Of a stretch of DNA of 64,000 nucleotides, positions 28,101-38,256 are shown in pieces. Each line of letters opens with the position of its first letter. Positions within the stretch are counted from its first letter, which is position 1. The stretch is from the NCBI RefSeq assembly GCF_040115645.1, contig NW_027096013.1, positions 1,240,001-1,304,000 on the forward strand, read 5' to 3'. The translations under genes were made by a program, and so were the position numbers. A model generated the notes under the pieces. The model saw only the letters and a list, made by a program, of their open reading frames with translations, ran no database searches and was not told the origin of the DNA. Source of the DNA: Euwallacea fornicatus. Taxonomy: Eukaryota; Arthropoda; Insecta; Coleoptera; Curculionidae.

Positions 28101-28195
28101 AAATCATGAATGCGAAACGTACGAGAGGGAATGAAAGACGACGAGTGTCACGGGGAGAAGTCCTCCGCGAAGCGGACCGGCCTAGGCCGGATTAG
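25175..28195 (+). CDS. R1-clade ORF2 protein: endonuclease, reverse transcriptase, zinc finger (1006 aa)
   Basis: The protein nicks target DNA and copies the element RNA at the nick (target-primed reverse transcription). I start at the ATG at 25,175 (MASQISGLRC); a TTG at 25,154 is in frame but is not a usual eukaryotic start. The APE-type endonuclease spans about residues 5-215, with LQINLDR, GQEPNK (E41), IAGDLNAKS (D124, N126) and SLIDVT (D174). The last catalytic block reads SGSGHRYV where the family normally has S-D-H, so the Asp appears to be Gly200 beside His201. The reverse transcriptase spans about 465-740, with GYRPICL, VTIDVRNAFN (D560), GVPQGSVLGPVLWN and AYADDLALVV (D647, D648). 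CWFC...H-x4-C at about 913-934 is the C-terminal finger. The length is normal for R1 ORF2, and no stop or frameshift occurs. Many antisense and shadow frames over it are by-products of its GC content. Confidence 0.95.
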   Translation: MASQISGLRCLQINLDRKRVATALLSQVIKERGIDVVLGQEPNKTKGNEIRDRCDDAFIWLADHVRVESIHKGRGFVAVGLGWITLISAYFSPNRRAADFAAFLSRLEEYVREMDGRRVLIAGDLNAKSGRFGSSARNAYGLALDEFLDAGEFTPLNVGREWTFGNRNGRSLIDVTMAGVTASGMVEEWRVESESESGSGHRYVSFSIRRGGDAQRASVECERMNKHGWIVNACGLERVRRYVAEKEGVGAADDPDRIVKEISRVCDECLRKKNVGGRGARKAAYWWNDEIADLRRTCVRARRRVTRARGRNVAIERERCENELVEARKALKVSIRNAKRESWKGLCADLETDVWGLGYKIVAGKLGHLKRSHLPEVEMLRKVDELFPTKERVRWATGRPGGEDVPRVTTEEICQAVGSLKSRKAPGLDGIPNEVLKLYLGAVPQGMANCATRILTSGGFPKAWKRARLVLVEKPKRDPNAEPGYRPICLIDGLGKVVEKVIKARLLEEATARGMICERQFGFVKGRSTMDAMGAVMRIVEEIGRRSYAHRGFCVMVTIDVRNAFNSAPWDLIVQVMRRSQVSGYLIDVVQSYLQDRFLVLPNGEVRELSCGVPQGSVLGPVLWNLFYDELLTVGYPKGVTSVAYADDLALVVEAGNGEILETRVRRAMELVSDTFRRKGLNMATDKTEMVLLAGRRKLRSMSLMVEGVRYETSECVKYLGVWFGRNARFGEHARRTADKVGRIVQKLQGILPRVNGLSFERRRVMVMAASSALLYAAPIWQSELGYRKYNAILERANRQLAIRVACAYRTAPGAAVLALAKIPPVRLRVQERRIIWERGKESKSEAAEWVMSEWEKEWAVYDGWMKVFVPRVRQWSECEWAKPNYALSQVFTGHGVFGKYLRRIGVERSDHCWFCGNEENGVSDTPEHTLWECQAWEADRAEARLSGIRLDRNVIGSEILESECKWNAFARMVEKIMNAKRTRGNERRRVSRGEVLREADRPRPD

Positions 28196-28395
28196 CAGGC
28201 ACGATACCACCACCCCCCTGAAGTAATGCCTTTAGGCGGTTCCGGGGGGGAACAACGGTGAAGAGAGGTGGGTTTTTAGTGGGTAGGCGCCTCCCTTCAG
28301 GGGGTGAATCCCACATAACCCGGTCGCCAGTCCATAAGACCGGGTACCTTTGGAAGGTTTTCCACCTCTGTAAAAAAAAAAAAAAAAAAAAAAAA
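28196..28395 (+). other. R1-clade 3' UTR and poly(A) tail of copy 1
   Basis: From about 28,217 the sequence CCCTGAAGTAATGCC opens a 3' UTR shared with copy A (from about 40,525) and, more diverged, copy B (from about 43,970). It holds GTGGGTAGGCG, AATCCCACA and a stem-loop at 28,318-28,345: stem ACCCGGTC with GACCGGGT, 12-nt loop. It ends in 24 A. In R1-clade elements the 3' UTR is what the reverse transcriptase recognises; that role is inferred here from conservation. Confidence 0.85.
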
Positions 28396-31300
28396 CTTCG
28401 GCAAATGAGGACCAAATTTGTTAAACAAAGTGCCAAATTAATCAGCTCGACGAGATCTTTAAGATGTCACAACAAATAATGATTGCATCTTGTTGAATTT
28501 CCAAGAAAAATAGTACTTTACGTGCACAAACACACAACTTTTGAGACTCTTCAAACTTTGAAGCTGGATAACGTCGGCAAATGAGGACCAAATTTGTTAA
28601 ACAACGTCGCAAATTCATCAGCTCGACGAGATCTTTAAGATGTCACAACAAATCATGATTGCATCTTGTTGAATTTCCAAGAAAAATAGTACTTTACGTG
28701 CTCAAACACACAACTTTTGAGACTTTTCAAAATTTGAAGCTCGATAACTTCGGCAAATGAGGACCAAATTTGTTAAACAAAGTGCCAAATTAATCAGCTC
28801 GACGAGATCTTTAAGATGTCACAACAAATCATGATTGCATCTTGTTGAATTTCCAAGAAATATAGTACTTTACGTGTTCAAACACACAAGTTTTGAGACT
28901 TTTCAAACTTCGAAGCTCGATAACTTCGGCAAATGAGGACCAAATTTGTTAAACCAAGTGCCAAATTAATCAGCTCGACGAGATTTTGAAGATGCCACAA
29001 CACATCATTATTGAATCTTGTTGAATTTCCAAGAAAAATAGTACTTTACGTGCTGAAACACACAACTTTTGAGACTCTTCAAACTTTGAAGCTGGATAAC
29101 CTCGACAAATGAGGACCAAATTTGTTAAACAAAGTCGCAAATTCATCAGCTCGACGAGATCTTTAAGATGTCGCAACAAATCATGATTGCATTTTGTTGC
29201 ATTTCCAAGGAAAATAATACTTTATGTGCTCAAACACACAACTTTTGTGACTTTTCAAATTTTGAAGCTCGATAACTTCGGCAAATGAGGACCAAATTTG
29301 TTAAACAAAGTGCCAAATTAATCAGCTCGACGAGATTTTGAAGATGCCACAACACGTCATTATTGCGTCTTGTAGCATTTCCAAGGAAAATAGTACTTTA
29401 TGTGCTCAAACACACAACTTTTTTGGCTTTTCAAACTTTGAAGCTCGATAACTTCGGCAAATGAGGACCAAATTTGTTAAACAAAGTGCCAAATTAATCA
29501 GCTCGACGAGATTTTGAAGATGCCACAACACATCATTATTGAATCTTGTTGAATTTGCAAGAAAAATAGTACTTTACGTGCTCAAACACACATCTTTTGA
29601 GACTTTTCAAATTTTGAAGCTCGATAACTTCGGCAAATGAGGACCAAATTTGTTAAACAAAGTGTCAAATTAATCAGCTCGACGAGATCTTTAAGATGTC
29701 ACAACAAATCATGATTGCATCTTGTTGAATTTCCAAGAAAAATAGTACTTTACGTGCTCAAACTCACAACTTTTGAGACTATTCAAACTTTGAAGCTTGA
29801 TAACCTCGGCAAATGAGGACCAAATTTGTTAAACAAAGTGTCAAATTAATCAGCTCGACGAGATCTTTAAGATGTCACAACAAATCATGATTGCATCTTG
29901 TTGAATTTCCAAGAAAAATAGTACTTTACGTGCTCAAACACAGAACTTTTGAGACTTTTCAAACTTTGAAGCTCGATAACTTCGGCAAATGAGGACCAAA
30001 TTTGTTAAACCAAGTGCCAAATTAATCAGCTCGACGAGATTTTGAAGATGCCACAACACATCATTATTGAATCTTGTTGAATTTCCAAGAAAAATAGTAC
30101 TTTACGTGCTCAAATACACAACTTTTGAGACTCTTCAAACTTTGAAGCTGGATAACCTCGGCAAATGAGGACCAAATTTGTTAAACAAAGTGTCAAATTA
30201 ATCAGCTCGACGAGATCTTTAAGATGTCACACCACATCATGATTGCATCTTGTTGAATTTCCAAGAAAAATAGTACTTTACGTGCTCAAACTCACAACTT
30301 TTGAGACTATTCAACCTTTGAAGCTTGATAACCTCGGCAAATGAGGACCAAATTTGTTAAACAAAGTGTCAAATTAATCAGCTTGACGAGATCTTTAAGA
30401 TGTCACAACAAATCATGATTGCATCTTGTAGAATTTCCAAGAAAAATAGTACTTTACGTGCTCAAACTCACAACTTTTGAGACTATTCAAACTTTGAAGC
30501 TTGATAACCTCGGCAAATGAGGACCAAATTTGTTAAACAAAGTGCCAAATTAATCAGCTGGACGAGATTTTGAAGATGCCACAACACATCATTATTGAAT
30601 CTTGTTGAATTTGCAAGAAAAATAGTACTTTACGTGCTCAAACACACAACTTTTGAGACATTTCAAACTTTGAAGCTCGATAACTTCGGCAAATGAGGAC
30701 CAAATTTGTTAAACAAAGTGTCAAATGAATCAGCTCGACGAGATTTTGAAGATGCCACAACAAATCATGATTGCATCTTGTTGGATTTCCAAGAGAAATA
30801 GTACTTTAGGTGATCAAACAAACAACTTTTTTGACTTTTCAAACTTTGAAGCTGGATAACCTCGGCAAATGAGGACCAAATTTGTTAAACAAAGTGTCAA
30901 ATTAATCAGCTCGACGAGATCTTTAAGATGTCGCAACAAATCATGATTGCATTTTGTTGCATTTCCAAGGAAAATAATACTTTATGTGCTCAAACACACA
31001 ATTTTGTGACTTTTCAAACTTTGAAGCTCGATAACTTCGGCAAATGAGGACCAAATTTGTTAAACAAAGTGTCAAATTACTCAGCTCGACGAGATTTTGA
31101 AGATGCCACAACAAATCATGATTGCATCTTGTTGGATTTCCAAGAGAAATAGTACTTTAGGTGATCAAACAAACAACTTTTTTGACTTTTCAAACTTTGA
31201 AGCTCGATAACTTCGGCAAATGAGGACCAAATTTGTTAAACAAAGTGCCAAATTAATCAGCTCGACGAGATTTTGAAGATGCCACAACACATCATTATTG

Positions 31301-32300
31301 AATCTTGTTGAATTTGCAAGAAAAATAGTACTTTACGTGCTCAAACACACATCTTTTGAGACTTTTCAAATTTTGAAGCTCGATAACTTCGGCAAATAAG
31401 GACCAAATTTGTTAAACAAAGTGTCAAATTAATCAGCTCGACGAGATCTTTAAGATGTCACAACAAATCATGATTGCATCTTGTTGAATTTCCAAGAAAA
31501 ATAGTACTTTACGTGCTCAAACTCACAACTTTTGAGACTCTTCAAACTTTGAAGCTGGATAACGTCGGCAAATGAGGACCAAATTTGTTAAACAACGTCG
31601 CAAATTCATCAGCTCGACGAGATCTTTAAGATGTCACAACAAATCATGATTGCATCTTGTTGAATTTCCAAGAAAAATACTACTTTTTGTGCTCAAACAC
31701 ACAACTTTTGTGACTTTTCAAACTTTGAAGCTAGATAACATCGGTAAATGAGGACCAAATTTGTTAAACAAAGTGTCAAATTAATCAGCTCGACGAGATT
31801 TTGAAGATGCCACAACAAATCATGATTGCATCTTGTTGAATTTCCAAGAAAAATAGTACTTTACGTGCTCAAACACACAACTTTTGTGACTTTTCAAATT
31901 TTGAAGCTAGATAACTTCGGCAAATGAGGACCAAATTTGTTAAACAAAGTGGCAGAGTCATCAGCTCGACGAGATCTTTAAGATGTCACAACAAATCATG
32001 ATTGCATCTTGTTGAATTTCCAAGAAAAATACTACTTTATGTGCTCAAACACACAAATTTTGTGACTTTTCAAACTTTGAAGCTAGATAATATCGGTAAA
32101 TGAGGACCAAATTTGTTAAACAAAGTGTCAAATGAATCAGCTCGACGAGATTTTGAAGATGCCACAACAAATCATGATTGCATCTTGTTGGATTTCCAAG
32201 AGAAATAGTACTTTAGGTGATCAAACAAACAACTTTTGTGACTTTTCAAACTTTTAAGCTAGATAACATCGGTAAATGAGGACCAAATTTGTTAAACAAA

Positions 32301-33532
32301 GTGCCTAATTAATCAGCTCGACGAGATCTTTAAGATGTCACACCACATCATGATTGCATCTTGTTGCATTTCCAAGGAAAATAGTACTTTATGTGCTCAA
32401 ACACACATATTTTGAGACTTTTCAAATTTTGAAGCTCGATAACTTCGGCAAATGAGGACCAAATTTGTTAAACAAAGTGCCAAATTAATCAGCTCGACGA
32501 GATTTTGAAGATGCCACAACACGTCATTATTGCGTCTTGTAGCATTTCCAAGGAAAATAGTACTTTATGTGCTCAAACACACAACTTTTTTGGCTTTTCA
32601 AACTTTGAAGCTCGATAACTTCGGCAAATGAGGACCAAATTTGTTAAACAAAGTGCCAAATTAATCAGCTCGACGAGATTTTGAAGATGCCACAACACAT
32701 CATTATTGAATCTTGTTGAATTTGCAAGAAAAATAGTACTTTACGTGCTCAAACACACATCTTTTGAGACTTTTCAAATTTTGAAGCTCGATAACTTCGG
32801 CAAATGAGGACCAAATTTGTTAAACAAAGTGTCAAATTAATCAGCTCGACGAGATCTTTAAGATGTCACAACAAATCATGATTGCATCTTGTTGAATTTC
32901 CAAGAAAAATACTACTTTTTGTGCTCAAACACACAACTTTTGTGACTTTTCAAACTTTGAAGCTAGATAACATCGGTAAATGAGGACCAAATTTGTTAAA
33001 CAAAGTGTCAAATTAATCAGCTCGACGAGATTTTGAAGATGCCACAACAAATCATGATTGCATCTTGTTGAATTTCCAAGAAAAATAGTACTTTACGTGC
33101 TCAAACACACAACTTTTGTGACTTTTCAAATTTTGAAGCTAGATAACTTCGGCAAATGAGGACCAAATTTGTTAAACAAAGTGGCAGAGTCATCAGCTCG
33201 ACGAGATCTTTAAGATGTCACAACAAATCATGATTGCATCTTGTTGAATTTCCAAGAAAAATACTACTTTATGTGCTCAAACACACAACTTTTGTGACTT
33301 TTCAAACTTTGAAGCTAGATAATATCGGTAAATGAGGACCAAATTTGTTAAACAAAGTGTCAAATTAATCAGCTCGACGAGATTTTGAAGATGCCACAAC
33401 AAATCATGATTGCATCTTGTTGGATTTCCAAGAGAAATAGTACTTTAGGTGATCAAACAAACAACTTTTGTGACTTTTCAAACTTTTAAGCTAGATAACA
33501 TCGGTAAATGAGGACCAAATTTGTTAAACAAA
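32301..33532 (-). repeat. Satellite A' 7-monomer (1,232-bp) higher-order unit
   Basis: The rare variant GTGCCTAATTAATCAG occurs at 32,301 and again at 33,533, exactly 7x176 bp apart. The monomers preceding each one match in order, including GTGGCAGAGTCATCAG, ACTACTTTTTG or ACTACTTTATG, and TAACATCGGTAAATG. The segment is thus one period of a 7-monomer unit that recurs locally at least twice. Confidence 0.75.
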
Positions 33533-33900
33533 GTGCCTAATTAATCAGCTCGACGAGATCTTTAAGATGTCACACCACATCATGATTGCATCTTGTTGCA
33601 TTTCCAAGGAAAATAGTACTTTATGTGCTCAAACACACATATTTTGAGACTTTTCAAATTTTGAAGCTCGATAACTTCGGCAAATGAGGACCAAATTTGT
33701 TAAACAAAGTGCCAAATTAATCAGCTCGACGAGATTTTGAAGATGCCACAACACATCATTATTGAATCTTGTTGAATTTGCAAGAAAAATAGTACTTTAC
33801 GTGCTCAAACACACATCTATTGAGACTTTTCAAATTTTGAAGCTCGATAACTTCGGCAAATGAGGACCAAATTTGTTAAACAAAGTGTCAAATTAATCAG

Positions 33901-35090
33901 CTCGACGCGATCTTTAAGATGTCACTACAAATCATGATTGCATCTTGTTGAATTTCCAAGAAAAATAGTACTTTACGTGCTCAAACACACAACTTTTCAG
34001 ACTTTTCAAAATTTGAAGCTCGATAACTTCGGCAAATGAGGACCAAATTTGTTAAACAAAGTGCCAAATTAATCAGCTCGACGAGATTTTGAAGATGCCA
34101 CAACACATCATTATTGAATCTTGTTGAATTTGCAAGAAAAATAGTACTTTACGTGCTCAAACACACATCTTTTGAGACTTTTCAAATTTTGAAGCTCGAT
34201 AACTTCGGCAAATGAGGACCAAATTTGTTAAACAAAGTGTCAAATTAATCAGCTCGACGCGATCTTTAAGATGTCACAACAAATCGTGATTGCATCTTGT
34301 TGAATTTCCAAGAGAAATAGTACTTTAGGTGATCAAACAAACAACTTTTTTGACTTTTCAAACTTTGAAGCTCGATAACTTCGGCAAATGAGGACCAAAT
34401 TTGTTAAACAAAGTGCCAAATTAATCAGCTCGACGAGATTTTGAAGATGCCACAACACATCATTATTGAATCTTGTTGAATTTGCAAGAAAAATAGTACT
34501 TTACGTGCTCAAACACACATCTTTTGAGACTTTTCAAATTTTGAAGCTCGATAACTTCGGCAAATGAGGACCAAATTTGTTAAACAAAGTGTCAAATTAA
34601 TCAGCTCGACGCGATCTTTAAGATGTCACAACAAATCGTGATTGCATCTTGTTGGATTTCCAAGAGAAATACTACTTTAGGTGATCAAACAAACAACTTT
34701 TTTGACTTTTCAAACTTTGAAGCTCGATAACTTCGGCAAATGAGGACCAAATTTGTTAAACAAAGTGCCAAATTAATCAGCTCGACGAGATTTTGAAGAT
34801 GCCACAACACATCATTATTGAATCTTGTTGAATTTGCAAGAAAAATAGTACTTTACGTGCTCAAACACACATCTTTTGAGACTTTTCAAATTTTGAAGCT
34901 CGATAACTTCGGCAAATGAGGACCAAATTTGTTAAACAAAGTGTCAAATTAATCAGCTCGACGCGATCTTTAAGATGTCACAACAAATCGTGATTGCATC
35001 TTGTTGAATTTCCAAGAAAAATAGTACTTTACGTGCTCAAACACAGAACTTTTGAGACTTTTCAAAGTTTGAAGCTCGATAACTTCGGCA
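33901..35090 (-). repeat. Satellite A' dimeric (352-bp) higher-order unit
   Basis: The variant CTCGACGCGATCTTTAAG is found at 33,901, 34,253, 34,605 and 34,957, each 352 bp apart. It alternates with a monomer carrying CTCGACGAGATTTTGAAG and AATTTGCAAGAAAAATAG. This is a short, recently expanded dimer array. Confidence 0.8.
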
Positions 35091-37731
35091 AATAAGGACC
35101 AAATTTGTTAAACAAAATATCAAATTAATCAAATCGACGAGATTTGGAAGATGCCACAACACATCATTATTGCATCTTGTTGAATTAACAAGAAAAATAG
35201 TACTTTATGTGCTCAAACACAGAACTATTCAGACTTTTCAAAATTTGAAGATCAAAAACTTCGGCAAATGAGGACCAAATTTGTTAAACAAAGTGTCAAA
35301 TTAATCAGCTCGACGAGATTTTGAAGATGCCACAACAAATCATGATTGCATCTTGTTGGATTTCCAAGAGAAATAGTACTTTAGGTGATCAAACAAACAA
35401 CTTTTTTGACTTTTCAAACTTTGAAGCTCGCTAACATCGGCAAATGAGGACCAAATTTGTTAAACAAAGTGCCTAATTAATCAGCTCGACGAGATCTTTA
35501 AGATGTCACAACAAATCATTATTGCATCTTGTTGCATTTCAACGAAAAATAGTACTTTATGTGCTCAAACACACAACTTTTGAGACGTTTCAAAATTTGA
35601 AGCTCGAAAACTTCGGCAAATGAGGACCAAATTTGTTAAACAAATTGGCAAATTAATCAGCTCGACGAGATTTTGAAGATGCCACAACACATCATTATTG
35701 CATCTTGTTGCATTTCCAAGAAAAATAGTACTTTACGTGCTCAAACACACAACTTTTGTGACTTTTCAAATTTTTAAGCTAGATAACTTCGGCAAATGAG
35801 GACCAAATTTGTTAAGCAAAGTACCAAATTAATCAGCTCGACGAGATTTTGAATATGCCACAACAAATCATGATTGCATCTTGTTTCATTTCCAAGGAAA
35901 ATAATACTTTATGTGCTCAAACACACAACTTTTGTGACTTTTGAAACTTTGAAGCTCGATAACATCGGCAAATGAGGACCAAATTTGTTAAACAAAGTGG
36001 CAGATTCATCAGCCTGACGAGATCTTTATGATGTCACAATAAATCATGATTGCATCTTGTAGCATTTCCAAGGAAAATAGTACTTTAGGTGATCAAACAA
36101 ACAACTTTTGTGACTTTTCAAACTTTTAAGCTAGATAACTTCGGCAAATGAGGACCAAATTTGTTAAACAAAGTGGCAGATTAATCAGCTCGACGAGATC
36201 TTTAAGATGTCACAACAAATCATGATTGCATCTTGTTGAATTTCCAAGAAAAATAGCACTTCATGTGCTCAAACACACAACTTTTGTGACTTTTCAAACT
36301 TAAAAAGCTCGATAACTTCGGCAAATGAGGACCAAATTTGTTAAACAAAGTGTCAAATTAATCAGCTCGACGAGATTTTGAAGATGCCACAACACATCAT
36401 TATTGCATCTTGTTGTATTTCCAAGAAAAATAGTACTTTACGTGCTCAAACACAGAACTTTTGAGACTTTTCAAACTTTGAAGCTCGATAACTTCGGCAA
36501 ATGAGGACCAAATTTGTTAAGCAAAGTGGCAAATTCATCAGCTCGACGAGATCTTTAAGATGTCATAACAAATCATGATTGCATCTTGTTGCATTTCCAA
36601 GAAAAATAGTACTTTAGGTGATCAAACAAACAACTTTTGTGACTTTTCAAACTTTTAAGCTAGATAACTTCGGCAAATGAGGACCAAATTTGTTAAACAA
36701 AGTGGCAAATTCATCAGCTCGACGAGATCTTTAAGGTGTCACAACAAATCATGATTGCATCTTGTTGCATTTCCAAAAATAATAGTACTTTATGTACTCA
36801 AACACATATCTTTTGAGACTCTTCAAACTTTGAAGTTCGAAAACATCGGCAAATGAGGACCAAATTTGTTAAACAAAGTGGTAAATTCATCAGCTCGACG
36901 AGATCTTGAAGATGTCACAACAAATCATGATTGCATCTTGTTGCAATTCCAAGGAAAATAGTAGTTTAGGTGATCAAACAAACAACTCTTGTGACTTTTC
37001 AAACTTTTAAGCTAGATAAGTTCGGCAAATGAGGACCAAATTTGTTAAACAAAGTGTCAAATTCATCAGCTGGACGAGATTTTGAAGATGCCACAACACA
37101 TCATTATTGCATCTTGTTGCATTTCCAAGAAAAATAGTACTTTACGTGTTCAAACACACAACTTTTGAGACTTTTCAAAGTTTGAAGCTCGATAACTTTG
37201 GCAAATGAGGACCAAATTTGTTAAACAATGTGGCAAATTCATCAGCTCGACGAGATCTTTAAGATGTCACACCACATCATGATTGCATCTTTTTGAATTT
37301 CCAAGAAAAATAGTTCTTTATGTGCTCAAACACACAACTTTTGAGACTTTTAAAACTTTGAAGCTCTATAAAATCGGCAAATGAGGACCAAATTTGTTAA
37401 ACAAATTGGCAAATTAATCAGCTCGACGAGATTTTGAAGATGCCACAACAAGTCATGATTGATTCTTGTTGAATTTCCAAGAAAAATAGTACTTTAAGTG
37501 CTCACACACACAACTTTTGTGTCTTTTCAAATTTGGAAGCTCGATAACTTCGGCAAATGAGGACCAAATTTGTTTAAGAAAGTGTCAAATTAATCAGCTT
37601 TACGAGGTCTTTAGGATGTCACCACAAATCATGATTGCATCTTGTTGAATTTCCAAGAAAAATGGTACTTTAAATGCTCAAACACACAACTTTTGTGACT
37701 TTTCAAAATTTAAATCTCGATAACATCGTCA

Positions 37732-38256
37732 CCTGTGGGTTAAGCAACCTCTCAGGCGCGTCCTCCGGGTGGCGGATAGGGGAACGGCCAAGGCTCTTTG
37801 CGGTGCTTTGGTTAGTGGAAGGGATAAGTGATGACTGCAAAGTAAAACTTGCAGGCTCGGAACCCAAACTTCCGCCGTGGACCAGCTCAGTTTAATGTAA
37901 ACATCTGGTGGACTCGAGCACCGGGGGCAGGGATGTCTTCATTGCCGATGTGGATCAGATGAGCGGGGATTCTTAAGGATCGCGTGGTGAGGCCACTATA
38001 AATACCTCCCTAATCCTAAAGTGGGGTGCGCGCCGACGGGATGCATGGCTGGAGGTGGTCCAGTTCCTAGCGGCTCTGGAGGGTTCCACACTGTGGACTT
38101 GGGCTTGGCAACCCCACGGATACCTCAGCTGAAATTATACTTACCTCCCAAAGTATGATTTGCCCTGCATACCTAGTTCCTTTAAAGTCCGCTCTTCGGA
38201 GAATCCCAGCTTGATCCAAATCCTGAAACAAAGAAAAGTAAAAATTAGACAAATAT
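37732..38256 (+). other. 5' UTR of copy A
   Basis: It starts with CCTGTGGGTTAAGCAACC. Corresponding blocks stand in the same order in the copy B 5' UTR (from 40,877): GGCGGATAGGGGAACGGCCA, GACCAGCTCAGT, GATCGCGTGGTGAGGCCACT followed by ATAAA, GGGTGCGCGCCG and CCGCTCTTCGGAGAATCC. Both copies begin with the same words, so this is the true 5' end of the element type. R1-clade 5' ends carry an internal promoter; no promoter element can be fixed here. Copy A has a single unit of the segment that is duplicated in copy B. Confidence 0.8.

Larger units (their letters stand above)
25135..28395 (+). mobile_element. R1-clade non-LTR retrotransposon, copy 1 (5'-truncated, ORF2 intact)
   Basis: The element consists of about 40 bp of leader, a complete ORF2 (25,175-28,195), a 3' UTR of about 175 bp and an uninterrupted run of 24 A (28,372-28,395). 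The domain order (APE endonuclease, reverse transcriptase, C-terminal CCHC finger) and the EN and RT motifs are those of R1-clade LINEs. The ORF1 and 5' UTR seen in copies A and B are missing, so this is a 5'-truncated copy that happens to stop just upstream of ORF2. The left flank is satellite A in + orientation, ending inside the monomer at GAAGTTATCGAGC. The right flank is satellite A' in - orientation, starting at CTTCGGC. No direct target duplication can therefore be defined. The GC-rich body contrasts strongly with the AT-rich flanks. Confidence 0.95.
28396..37731 (-). repeat. Satellite A' array, 176-bp monomer, about 53 copies, inverted relative to satellite A
   Basis: Read on the - strand, the monomer aligns along its whole 176 bp to satellite A but differs at roughly one site in seven by eye (about 85 percent identity). 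Examples are CCTCATTTGCCGAAG for CATCATTTGTCGAAG, and GACATCTTAAAGATC for GTCACCTGAAAGATC. The word CTTCGG occurs at 28,396, 28,572 and 37,548, the last exactly 52x176 bp from the first. Small single-base indels occur inside (for example the shortened CACACAATTTTG near 31,006) but cancel out. The array begins directly after the poly(A) of copy 1 and ends at the 5' UTR of copy A. It has no coding potential. Confidence 0.95.

Noticed and set aside
28396..28420. CENP-B box in satellite A' (TTCGGCAAATGAGGA against TTCGNNNNANNCGGG)
   Set aside because: Two of the defining positions at the CGGG end do not match, and the + array matches even less. No support beyond chance.
28182..28479. Short frames across the 3' UTR and poly(A) of copy 1
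   Set aside because: They read through 24 A or T as poly-Lys or poly-Phe and join element to satellite; not genes.
37674..37895. 73-codon frame bridging satellite A' and the copy A 5' UTR (and its counterpart at 40,885-41,106)
   Set aside because: Both lie in a 5' UTR. Their similarity reflects conserved UTR DNA, and the reading frame has no family support.
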